Assembly (NCBI GenBank): GCA_963853835.1 | Contig: OY970830.1 | Span: 49,986,401 to 50,050,400, forward strand | DNA from: Calendula officinalis | Lineage: Eukaryota > Streptophyta > Magnoliopsida > Asterales > Asteraceae | Direction of reading: 5' to 3' | Length of the DNA: 64,000 bases | Part shown: piece by piece, positions 12,701-23,797 of the stretch | Numbering within the stretch: the stretch's first letter is position 1 | Layout: the number at the start of each line of letters is the position of its first letter | Program-made: the position numbers and the translations under genes | The notes under the pieces: model-generated | The model's database searches: none | Seen by the model: only the letters and a program-made list of their open reading frames with translations | What the model was told of the DNA's origin: nothing

Positions 12701-15700
12701 GCCTTGAGCCACGAGCCTTGAGCCTTGAGCCTATGAGCCTCGGGCCTCGGGCCTCGGGCCTCGGGCCTCGAGCCTCGGGCCTCGAGCCGTGAGCCTTGAC
12801 CCTTGACCCTTGATTCTTGCCCTTGCGCCTTGCGCCTTGACATTGAGCCTTGCGCCTTGAGCCTTGGGCCTTGATCCTCTAGGCTTGAGCCTTGAGCCTT
12901 GACCCATGAGCCCTGAAACTTGAGACTTGAGCCTTGACTCTCGACCCTTGCCCCTTGAGACTTGCGTCTTGAGCCTCGATCCTTGAGCCTTCAGCCTTGA
13001 GCTTTGATCCTTGAGCCTTGAGCCTTAAAACATGAGACTTGAGCCTTGACTCTTTACCCTTGTGCCTTGAGCCATGAGCCTTGAGCCATGAGCCTTGAGC
13101 CTTGAGCCTTGAGCCTTGAGCCTTGATCCTTGAGACTTGAGCCATGAGCCTTGCGCCTTGACCATTGATCCTTATGCGTTGAGCCTTAAAACATGAGACT
13201 TGAGCCTTGACTCTTGACCCTGGAGCCTTGTGCCTTGAGCCTTGAGCCTTGAGCCTTGAGCCTGGAGCCTTGAGCCTTGAGCCTTGAGCCTTGAGCCTTG
13301 AGCCTGGAGCCTCGAGCCTAGAGCCTCGAGCCTTGAGCCTTGAGCCTATGAGCCTGGAGCCTCGAGCCTCGGGCCTCGGGCCTCGAGCCTAGAGCCTTGA
13401 GCCTTGATCCTTGGGACTTGAGCGTTGAGCCTTGTGCCTTAAAACATGAGACTTGAACCTTGACTCTTGAGCCTTGAGCCTTGAGCCTTGAGCCTTGAGC
13501 CTTGAGCCTTGAGCATTGAGCCTTGAGCCTTGAGCCTTGAGCCACGAGCCTTGGGCCTTGGGCCTTGAGCCTATGAGCCTCGGGCCTCGTGCCTCGGGCC
13601 TCGGGCATCGAGCCTTGTGCCTCGGGCGTCGGGCCTCGAGCCTCGATCCTCGAGCCTTGAGCCTTGAGCCTTGTGCCTTGAGCCTTGTGCTTGGAGCCTT
13701 GAGCCTTGAGCCCTGCGCCTCGAGCCTCGAGCCTTGAACCTTGAGCCTTGAGCCTTGAGCCTTGAGCCTTGAGCCTTGAGCCTTGAGCCTTGAGCCTTGA
13801 GCCTTGAGCCTTGACCCTTGATTCTTGCCCTTGTGCCTTGCGCCTTGACATTGAGCCTTGCGTCTTGAGCCTTGGGCCTTGATCCTCTAGGCTTGAGCCT
13901 TGAGCCTTGACCCATGAGCCTTGAAACTTGAGACTTGAGCCTTGACTATCGACCCTTGCCCCTTGAGCCTTGCATCTTGAGCCTTCAGCCTTGAGCTTTG
14001 ATCCTAGAGCCTTGAGCCTTAAAACATGAGACTTGAGCCTTGACTCTCGACCCTTGTTGCCCCTTGAGCCTTGCGTCTTGAGCCTCGATCCTTGAGCCTT
14101 CAGCCTTGAGCTTTGATCCTTGAGCCTTGAGCTTTAAAACATGAGACTTGAGCCTTGACTCTTTACCCTTGTGCCTTGAGCCATGAGCCTTGAGCCATGA
14201 GCCTTGAGCCTTGAGCCTTGAGCCTTGAGCCTTGAGCCTTGAGCCTTGAGCCTTGAGCCATGAGCCTTGCGCCTTGAGCCTTGACCATTATTCCTTATGC
14301 GTTGAGCCTTAAAACATTAGACTTGAGCCTTGACTCTTGACCCTTGAGCCTTGTGCCTTGAGCCTTGAGCCTTGAGCCTTGAGCCTTCAGCCTGGAGCCT
14401 CGAGCCTCGAGCCTCGAGCCTTGAGCCTTTAGCCTTGAGCCTTAAGCCTTGAGCCTTGAGCCTATGAGCCTGGAGCCTGGAGCCTCGGGCCTCGGGCCTC
14501 GAGCCTAGAGCCTTGAGCCTTGATCCTTGGGCCTTGAGCGTTGAGCCTTGAGCCTTAAAACATGAGACTTGAACCTTGACTCTTGACCCTTGAGCCTTGA
14601 GGCTTGAGCCTTGAGCCTTGAGCATTGAGCCTTGAGCCTTGAGCCTTGAGCCACGAGCCTTGGGCCTTGAGCCTATGAGCCTCGGGCCTCGTGCCTCGGG
14701 CCTCGGGCCTCGAGCCTCGGGCCTCGGGCCTAGAGCCTTGAACCTTGAGCCTTGAGCCTTGAACCTTGAGCCTTGAGCCTTGAGCCTTGAGCCTTGAGCC
14801 TTGACCCTTGATTCTTGCCCTTGTGCCTTGCGCCTTGACATTGAGCCTTGCGCGTTGAGCCTTGGGCCTTGATCCTCTAGGCTTGAGCCTTGAGCCGTGA
14901 CCAGCCTTGCAACTTGAGACTTGAGCCTTGACTCTCGACCCTTGCCCCTTGAGCCTTGCGTCTTGAGCCTTCAGCCTTGAGCTTTGATCCTTGAGCCTTG
15001 AGCCTTAAAACATGAGACTTGAGCCTTGACTCTCGACCCTTGCCCCTTGAGCCTTGCGTCTTGAGCCTCGATCCTTGAGCCTTCAGCCTTGAGCTTTGAT
15101 CCTTGAGCCTTGAGCCTTAAAACATGAGACTTGAGCCTTGACTCTTTACCCTTGTGCCTTGAGCCATGAGCCTTGAGCCATGAGCCTTGCGCCTTGAGCC
15201 TTGAGCCATGAGCCTTGCGCCTTGAGCCTTGACCATTGATCCTTATGCGTTGAGCCTTAAAACATGAGACTTGAGCCTTGACTCTTGACCCTTGAGCCTT
15301 GTGCCTTGAGCCTTGTGCCTTGAGCCTCGAGCCTCGAGCCTCGAGTCTTGAGCCTTGAACCTTGAGCCTTGAGCCTTGAGCCTATGAGCCTAGAGCCTCG
15401 AGCCTCGGGCCTCGGGCCTCGAGCCTAGAGCCTTGAGCCTTGATCCTTGGGCCTTGACCGTTGAGCCTTGAGCCTTAAAACATGAGACTTGAACCTTGAC
15501 TCTTGACCCTCGAGCCCTGAGCCTCGAGCCTTGAGCCTTGAGCATTGAGCCTTGAGCCTTGAGCCTTGAGCCTTGAGCCACGAGCCTTGGGCCTTGAGCC
15601 TTGAGCCTATGAGCCTCGGGCCTCGTGCCTCGGTCCTCGGGCCTCGGGCCTCGAGCCTCGGGCCTCGGGCCTCGAGCCTCGAGCCTTGAGCCTTGAGCCT

Positions 15701-17119
15701 TGTGCCTTGAGCCTTGTGCCTGGAGCCTTGAGCCTTGAGCCCTGCGCCTCGAGCCTCGAGCCTTGAACCTTGAGCGTTGAGCCTTGAGCCTTGAAACTTG
15801 AGCCTTGAGCCTTGAGCCTTGAGCCTTGAGCCTTGACCCTTGATTCTTGCCCTTGTGCCTTGTGCCTTGACATTGAGCCTTGCGCCTTGAGCCTTGGGCC
15901 TTGATCCTCTAGGCTTGAGCCTTGAGCCTTGACCCATGAGTCTTGAAACTTGAGACTTGAGCCTTGACTCTCGACCCTTGCCCCTTGAGCCTTGCGTCTT
16001 GAGCCTTCAGCCTTGAGCTTTGATTCTTGAGCCTTGAGCTTTAAAACATGAGACTTGAGCCTTGACTCTCGACCATTGCCCCTTGAGCCTTGCGTCTTGA
16101 GCCTCGATCCTTGAGCCTTCAGCCTTGAGCTTTGATCCTTGAGCCTTAAAACATGAGACTTGAGCCTTGACTCTTTACCCTTGTGCCTTGAGCCATGAGC
16201 CTTGAGCCATTAGCCTTGAGCCTTGAGCCTTGAGCCATGAGCCTTGCGCCTTGAGCCTTGACCATTGATCCTTATGCGTTGAGCCTTAAACATGACACTT
16301 GAGCCTTGACTCTTGACCCTTGAGCCTTGTGCCTTGAGCCTTGAGCCTGGAGCCTTGAGCCTTGAGCCTGGAGCCTGGAGCCTGGAGCTTGGAGCCTCGA
16401 GCCTCGAGCCTCGAGCCTCGAGCCTCGAGCCTCGAGCCTTGAGCCTCAAGCCTCGAGCCTCGAGCCTCGAGCCTTGAGCCTTGAGCCTTGAGCCTTGAGC
16501 CTAGAGCCTTGAGCCTTGATCCTTGGGCCTTGAGCGTTGAGCGTTGAGCCTTGAGCCTTGCGCCTTGAGCCTCGAGCCTTAAGCCTTGAGCCTTGACCCT
16601 TGAGCCTTGACCCTTGATTCTTGCCCTTGCGCCTTGCGCCTTGGGCCTTAATCCTCTCGGCTTGAGCCTTGAGCCTTGACCCATGAGTCTTGAAACTTGA
16701 GCCACGAGCCTGGAGCCTTGAGCCTATGAGCCTCGAGCCTTGAGCGTCGGGCCTCGGGGCTCAAGCCTCGAGCCTTGAGCCTTGGGCCTTGAGCCTTGAG
16801 CCTTGCGCCTTGAGCCTTGAGCCTCGAGCCTTGCGCCTTGAGCCTCGAGCCTCGAGCCTTGAGCCTTGAGCCTCGAGCCTCGAGCCTTGAGCCTTGAGCC
16901 TTGAGCCTTGAGCCTTGAGCCGTGAGCCACGAGCCTGGAGCCTTGAGCCTAGAGGCTTGAGCCTTGAGCCTTGAGCCTTGATCCTTGAGCCTTGAGCCTT
17001 GAGCCTTGAGCCTTGCGCATTGAGCCTGGAGCCTTGAGCCTTGAGCTTTGATCTCTCGGCCTTGAGCCTAGAGCCTTGAACCTAGAGGCCTTAGCCTGGA
17101 GCCTGGAGCCTTGAGCCTT

Positions 17120-17175
17120 GAGCCTTCAGCCTTCAGCCTTCAGCCTTCAGCCTTCAGCCTTTAGCCTTCAGCCTT
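17120..17175 (+). repeat. Local CCTTCAG sub-array
   Basis: Consecutive heptamers here are CCTTCAG, with one CCTTTAG, instead of CCTTGAG. Smaller patches of the same variant recur at about 18086-18125 and 18905-18955. The variant is rare elsewhere, so a single mutated unit has been amplified locally. Confidence 0.75.
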
Positions 17176-19447
17176 GAGCCTTGAGCCTTGAGCCTTGAGC
17201 CTTGAGCCTTGATTTCTGGGCCTTGAGCCTTGAGCTTTGACCCTTGTTCCTTGAACCTTCAGCCTTCAGCCTTGAGCCTTGTTCCTTGAGCCTTGAGCCT
17301 TGAGCCTTGAGCCTTGAGCCTTGAGCCTTGAGCCTTGAGCCTTGAGCCTTGAGCCTTGATCCTTGGGCCTTGAGCGTTGAGCCTTGAGCCTTGCGCCTTG
17401 AGCATTTTGGATTGAGCCTCGAGCCTTAAGCCTTGAGCCTTGACCCTTGAGCCTTGACCCTTGACCCTTGATTCTTGCCCTTGCGCCTTGACATTTAGCC
17501 TTGCGCCTTGAGCCTTGGGCCTTGATCCTCTCGGCTTGAGCCTTGAGCCTTGACCCATGAGTCTTGAAACTTGAGACTTGAGCCTTGACTCTCGACCCTT
17601 GCCCCTTGAGCCTTGCGTCTTGAGCCTTGAGCCTTGAGCCTTGAGCCTTGAGCCTTGAGCCTTGAGCCTTGAGCCTTGAGCCTTGAGCCTTGAGCCTTGA
17701 GCCTTGAGCCTTGGGCCTTGAGCCTTGAGCCTTGGGCCTTGAGCCTTGAGCCTTGATCCTTGAGCCTTGAGCCATGAGCCTTGAGCCATGAGCCTTGAGC
17801 CTTGAGCCTTGATCCTTGAGCCTTGAGCCTTGAGCCTTAAGCCTATTAGCCTCAGGCCTCGGGCCTCGAGCCTCAGGCCTCGAGCCTCGAGCCTCGAGCT
17901 TGGAGCCTTGAGCCTTGAGTCTTTAGCCTTGAGCCTTGATCCTTGAGCCTTGAGCCTTGAGCCTTAAAACATGAGACTTGAACCATGAGTCTTGACCCTT
18001 GAGCCTTGAGCCTTGAGCCTTGTGCCTTGAGCCTTGAGTCTTGAGCCTTGAGCGTTAAGCCTTGAGCCTTGAGCCTTGAGCCTTGAGCCTTCAGCCTTCA
18101 GCCTTGAGCCTTGAGCCTTCAGCCTTGAGCCTTGAGCCTTGAGCCTTGAGCCTTGAGCCGTGAGCCTTGAGCCTTGAGCCTTGAGCCTTGAGCCTTGAGC
18201 CTTGAGCCTTGAGCCTTGAGCCTTGAGCCTTGCGCCTTGCGCCTTGAGCCTTGACCATTGATCCTTATGCGTTGAGCCTTAAAACATGACCCTTGAGCCT
18301 TGACCCTTGAGCCTTGACCCTTGATTCTTGCCCTTGCGCCTTGCGCCGTGACATTTAGCCTTGTGCCTTGAGCCTAGGGCCTTAATCCTCTCGGCTTGAG
18401 CCTTGAGCCTTGACCCATGAGTCTTGAAACTTGAGCCACCAGCCTGGAGCCTTGAGCCTATGAGCCTCGAGCCTTGAGCGTCGGGCCTCGGGCCTCAAGC
18501 CTCGAGCCTTGAGCCTTGTGCCTTGAGCCTTGAGCCTTGAGCCTTGCGCCTTGAGCCTTGCGCCTTGAGCCTTGAGCCTTGAGCCTTGCGCCTTGAGCCT
18601 CGAGCCTTGAGCCTTGAGCCTTGAGCCTTGAGCCTTGAGCCTCGAGTCTTGATCCTCGAGCCTTGAGCCTTGAGCCACGAGCCTGGAGCCTTGAGCCTAG
18701 AGCCTGGAGCCTTGAGCCTTGAGCCTTGAGCCTTGAGCCTTGAGCCTTGAGCCTTGAGCCTTGAGCCTTGAGCCTTGAGCCTTGAGCCTTGAGCCTTGAG
18801 CCTTGAGCCTTGAGCCTTGAGCTTTGATCTCTCGGCCTTGAGCCTAGAGCCTTGAACCTAGAGGCTTGAGCCTGGAGCCTAGAGCCTTGAGCCTTGAGCC
18901 TTGAGCCTTCAGCCTTCAGCCTTCAGCCTTGAGCCTTGAGCCTTGAGCCTTCAGCCTTGAGCCTTGATCTCTGGGACTTGAGCCTTGAGCTTTGACCCTT
19001 GAGCCTTGTTCCTTAAACCTTGAGCCTTGCGCCTTGTTCCTTGTTCCTTGTTCCTTGAGCCTTGAGCCTTGAGCCTTGAGCCTTGAGCATTGAGCCTTGA
19101 GCCTTGAGCTTTGATCTCTCGGCGTTGAGCCTAGATCCTTGAACCTAGAGGCTTGAGCCTTGAGCCTTGAGCCTTGAGCCTTGAGCCTTCAGCCTTGAGC
19201 CTTGAGCCTTGAGCCTTGAGCCTTGAGCCTTGATGTCTGGGCCTTGAGCTTTGAGCTTTGACCCTTGAGCCTTGATCCTTGATCCTTGAGCCTTGAGCCT
19301 TGTTCCTTGAGCATTGAGCCTTGAGCCTTGAGCCTTGAGCCTTGAGCCTTAAGCCTTGAGGCTTGAGCCTTGAGCCTTGAGCCTTGAGCCATAAAGCCTT
19401 TAGCCTTGAGCCTTGAGCCTTGAGCCTTGAACCTTGAGCCTTGAGCC

Positions 19448-21910
19448 TAACGAATGGCTCAAATTGAAAAGTTTATCAATAATATAACAATAAATATTGT
19501 GGACACTCAATAGAGAGCATCTATGTATCTGCATAAGAAATGAGTTTCGACAGAGCTACGAGCGAATGTCCTTGTGCGTCAATAATGTAGGTCATTCCCT
19601 TAGTTTCACAAATTAAAGTTAAATTTGAAGGAGCTAGCATTGTAATATCGAAGAAAGTAATGTTCTTGGAGCAGACACCATGTGTCGTCACTAATATACA
19701 CTTCGGACGTACTTCCGTCATGAATCACAAATACTATAATCCTTTATAAAAGAATATAAGTGTAGGATATAATAGAATCGTCAATATGATCACTGAATTG
19801 CATACGTTAGGTATACGATAGAGGTGCATGTAAGAATAAAATTGCAAAAAAAAAATTTAAATAAATAAATAATAACATCCATTGATTGTAAATGAATTAG
19901 ATGTCATTATAGTTAAAATAAGGCATCATAATGAAGGATAAATAATCTATAATTATAAAAGAAGTACTTTAAATATAAACCTATTCCTGATTCGGTTTTT
20001 ACTGACCTGTTTCGTCATGTTTTGCCACCAAAGAAGTAGACTCATTCCTTTTGTCATGTTTTGCCACAAAAGAAGTAGACTCATTCCTTTTAGGAAAGGA
20101 AGTATGAAGTGATAATGACAAGGAAATATTGTATGATGTGATCATAAAAACGTCTGGCCAACGTGTTTATAATTACACGATACAATATTGAGTTATCAAA
20201 GTCACTGACTGTTGAACGAACTGATGAATGAAAGAGGTATATACAAGTAGTATATATACTATTAAAATAAGTAAAACTAATAGTTAACCAAGTCAATAAA
20301 ATATCATTAAGAAATAAAGATAAGTCAAGGTTGGAGGATAAACTTACTTGACTAATAATGTGATGTTAGATTAGTGATCAATTATGAGTGACCTTTAATG
20401 AGAAAGATAATGATGATGGTGATGAAGTTCGATGACCCCGGTTTATAATAAAGTTTATAAGGACATCAAAATCACTCAAGAAGGAGTAGGAAGAAGAAAT
20501 ATATAATAATGAAAGATTAAGAAAATGAAGTAAATATTAAAATGGTTAACGTTAAACTATGAATTTAGCGGAGGTGAAAGCGCCTAATAAATGAAAAGAG
20601 AAATAAATTCGATGAGCGTAAAATTTACTATATACATGGAGGAGAATTAATAAATAAAGAATTGTTTCGCAAAATTTTTATAAAGTAAATGATAAGAAAA
20701 TAGAAGAATTAAGGATGTGTCATATCATATAATAGAAGAATTACAATAATATGTGAGATGAACAATAGTATATAAATTTCTATAATACTAACAAAAAAAT
20801 ATGAATAAATAAAAATACTTCAAAATGATGAGTTATCCTGAGATTTGAGTGAAACATGGATGTGAAGTATGATTTTCGTTTATCTTCTATTACATTTCAT
20901 TTTAACCATAGTTAGTATATAAACAAAATTATTACTTTAATGAATAATGAGTTCTATAATTGGTCACGGGAATCACAAAGGAATAAAGAAATATAAAGAC
21001 CTAACATTAAAAGGATGAAAAGTATAGATTTATTGATACCAATGATATATAAAACCTGATAAATGAATGACAGAGATGAGTGACTTAGACTCATTGATAA
21101 CGTAATTTTAAGAAGTTTGAATTAGGTGTACTAAAGAAAGAAATGATAGTATACAGATTACAAATTGATGACAAGTAAGACATTATAAAAAGAAATAATG
21201 AGGATGACAAGAACAAATTTATATCCGTTAGAATTTAAAATTGTCATTCAAGAAATGAGGATTACTATCGAGAATGAATAATAAACAAATAGTTAATGAA
21301 CCAGTTCATGAGTAAATAGAGTTATGCAGAAGATAAAAATGATATGTGAGTTGAAGTCAGTTCATGAAGTAAGAGGAGGACCATAGCTACATGTTGGTAA
21401 AGAAGTGAGCCGAAACTTTCAAAAACGGAGAGTGGAACATGAATATGCATCAAGAACAAGATTAGAACATTAATAAGTGAAAATATATAATAACTCTATC
21501 GCATCTATATTTTTCATATATAAGTTGTGGTACAAGGATAATCAAGTTATATGAAAGATATAATTCACGAAAGTAATTAAGACCAAGAATTAATTATTTG
21601 AAAACAACTATCGGTACTTTAGAGTATATGTGCAGTGATAAGATACATATGTAGTATAGTTATGAAATATAAATACATGAGAAATAATAAATAGCTAAAT
21701 ATGTAGTCGAATTATAGTAGACACTAATAGATATGATATATAAAAGAAGTTTATTTTAAAATTAATATCTTCATTGTCAAATCAACAAAGTAAATAATAA
21801 GTGAAATGAAACCAACATGGTAATTAATACAAAAAAAATTAAAAAAAATTAAAGGGTATGAGCATTATGAGGAGTCGTTCATACAAGTTTAAAGACTCGA
21901 ATCTTTGAAA
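19448..21910. other. AT-rich remnant without a recognisable gene
   Basis: No intact gene is visible. By position it should be the middle of the gypsy element. A + strand frame from about 19609 to 19746 reads 45 codons without a stop (LVSQIKVKFEG onward), and an overlapping - strand frame at 19521-19721 is of similar length. I recognise neither. The - strand frame at 20090-20296 looks like chance in AT-rich DNA. I searched by eye for reverse transcriptase and RNase H motifs and could not place any. Confidence 0.6.
20014..20091 (+). repeat. 39-bp tandem duplication
   Basis: Two adjacent 39-bp copies, 20014-20052 and 20053-20091, start GTCATGTTTTGCCAC and end CTCATTCCTTTT. They differ at one base (C in the first, A in the second). 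The boundary is exact, so this is a simple recent tandem duplication inside the decayed element. Confidence 0.9.
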
Positions 21911-21929
21911 CGTTAAAAAAAAGAGAGAG

Positions 21930-22440
21930 AACAAAAAGAACAATTCAAAAATTTCCAAAAATATATGCTACATACTTGTGCAATAGATATCAGATGAAGT
22001 TGGATACTCATCATCCATTAGTTGAGTTCTCATATAAACATAATTATCACAATAGAATTTAGTTTGCTCCATATGAAACCTTGTATTGGAATAAGTTACA
22101 TTTGCCACTTAATTGGTTGGAAATTGGCGACTGACAAGATTTTAGTTATCAAGGATAGATTTAAGGCTACAATAGATCGTGATAAGAGTTGTGCAGATAG
22201 TCACATGAAACCTCTAGAATTCCAAATGAGTGATAAAAGACTTCAAAAGGTATCACTATGGAAAGGAATTATTCTTCAGAAGTGAAGACAAAGTAAACAA
22301 TATAAATATATATTGGTACATTTAAAATAATAGAAAGAATCAGGTCAGTGCAAGATAAACTTAAACTTACAAGAACAAAATGTCATCCAAGATAAATTTC
22401 ATGTATCAAACCTAAAGAAATCTTTTACTTTTAAAATGTT
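21930..22440 (+). pseudogene. Ty3/gypsy integrase C-terminal remnant
   Basis: Several classic Tekay integrase signatures can be read in shifting frames. Near 21940, RTIQ matches the conserved ERTIQ-L-EDMLR region. From 22012, HPLVEFSY is followed by a frame with FAPYETLYW, matching LPLVEFSY and APYEALYG. A frame change then gives the stretch at 22022-22285, where KPLEFQMSDK and SLWKGIILQK match the PLEF-VGD and VSPWKG boxes of the integrase C-terminal domain. Near 22390, QDKFHVSNLKKSF matches the FHVS-LKK end of pol. A stop interrupts the first segment and at least two frameshifts separate the pieces, so no integrase can be made. Confidence 0.85.
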
Positions 22441-22654
22441 GATCATATCCCAACAAAAAGTTAAGATTAAAAACAAATTGTAGTTTAAAGAGGAACCAAT
22501 TGAAATTCTAAATGCAAAATTAAACTACTTATACGAAGTAAAAATATAATTTTTATGGTTCCCAGAAATTCAAGACACTTGGATATAAGAGCATTATATG
22601 AAATTAAAGCAACCGAGCCAAATTTCTAAAGAGCAAAATAGGGATGTCAATTAA

Positions 22655-22691
22655 TAAATTTCGGGACGAAATTTCTCTAACTAGGGGAGAT
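22655..22691 (+). promoter_or_regulatory. Chromovirus 3' box and polypurine tract
   Basis: The string AATTTCGGGACGAAATTTCT is followed by CTAGGGGAGAT directly before the LTR start. This is the arrangement used in this clade to prime plus-strand DNA synthesis during reverse transcription. It fixes the element's orientation as + and the LTR start at 22692. Confidence 0.8.
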
Positions 22692-23766
22692 TGTGACATC
22701 CGTTAAAAACTAGGTTTTCAAGTTAGCTACTAAATACTGTTATATGAATTTTAGTAAGTAAACATAATCTATTATGGTTAAATTATAATAATAAAAGTGT
22801 TAGTTATCATATGTATCTTGACAACGTGCTTGAAATCCCTAGTAAGACGTATAAACATTTTAGTCGTCTTATAAAGTGACAAAATGAAACAATTAATATT
22901 AAATCACTACAAAATAATAGTAAGAGTTAAAATACATATAATTATATGTAAGAATATAAATTTTAACTTAAGGTAATAAAAGTAAAAACTAGAACAAATA
23001 ATTTAATTTAACATATCATTTTACAATTTTTATTTAACAAAATACATATATTCTCATGCAAATACCACTCATTAGCTATCCATGTGTACATGGGGACAAG
23101 TAATACTCACCTACAACTAACCACAAAGTGTTAGAGTCTTCATTTGATCACAAACACACTCAACACTCATTACTTTTCCTCTCATCTCAAAAATCCGGAT
23201 TCCTAAATTCCACCAATATATCTTCACTAAAACCTTCATAACTTTTGATCTACAACACTCCAAATTTTGGTGATTCAAGTAGCCAAATCAACATAACAAC
23301 TTCCTCTACAACTTTTAACCTTCAAAAAACCAAAAACCACAATGGAAGTCAGTCGAAATATAACCTCAAAGAGGCTGTCCAGTTTGGTGTTCTTCCACAC
23401 TCTTGTGTAAGTCGATTTCCTTGTATTTCTTGCACTTTTCTTATGTTTTTCTTGCATCTTTCTCCATGTTTCTTGAGTTTTTCTATCCATGAAAGGCATT
23501 TAGGTGTCTAGATGGTAGATTACACACCATTGTCTTCAAGACACCCAATGAAGGTGGTAATTCATGATCCATACATCAAAAACTCAAGAACATAAAGTTT
23601 GATGTACATGCATGTAACTTTTTCTTACAAATCTTAGATGTTTAATGACATGCATGTGTTTATAAAAATTAATATATGATTTTGAGCTAAAAATAATCTT
23701 GCATGATCCTAAATAAGTGTTAAAAGCAACGATTTAAACCATTGGATGTAGAGAAATGGCTAGAAC

Positions 23767-23797
<31 letters not shown>

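Larger units (their letters stand above)
1..19447 (+). repeat. CCTTGAG heptanucleotide satellite, block A
   Basis: Tandem 7-bp units, CCTTGAG on the + strand, in one orientation throughout. Most units are exact or differ by one base, such as CCATGAG, CCTAGAG, CCTCGAG, CCTGGAG, CCTTGAC, CCTTGCG, CCTTAAG or CCTTCAG. Variants are not scattered at random: multi-unit phrases recur in order. One phrase is CCTTAAA followed by ACATGAG (near 234, 2580, 4873, 6549, 7991 and 8836, then many times to 18277). Another contains ACATTTAG (near 1319, 2072, 3514, 4107, 5197, 5819, 7309, 8357, 9217, 10091 and 17491). The spacing of the latter, about 0.6-1.5 kb where closely repeated, gives an irregular higher-order period. 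Almost every variant preserves the 7-bp register; 6- and 8-bp units are rare. No gene is visible. Long - strand open frames are explained by the repeat itself. Confidence 0.97.

Noticed and set aside
13537..13737. + strand open frame of 66 codons (and the similar one at 27670-27882)
   Set aside because: Clusters of CCTCGGG and indel-bearing units remove the usual TGA. The product is only translated satellite.
231..18678. Many - strand open frames of 60-250 codons coding GSRLKAQ-like repeats
   Set aside because: The 7-bp repeat has no stop in any - strand frame, overlapping frames code the same heptapeptide, and starts and stops come from random unit variants. No promoter or non-repeat domain is attached.
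1..19447. CRISPR-like array
   Set aside because: There are no spacers of constant length between conserved repeats; the repeat is a continuous heptamer, and the context is a plant genome.
20090..20296. - strand open frame of 68 codons as a gene
   Set aside because: AT-rich chance frame in decayed element DNA, with no recognisable motif.
23245..23511. Overlapping + and - open frames in the gypsy LTR
   Set aside because: They lie wholly inside the LTR, are short, and match nothing I know.
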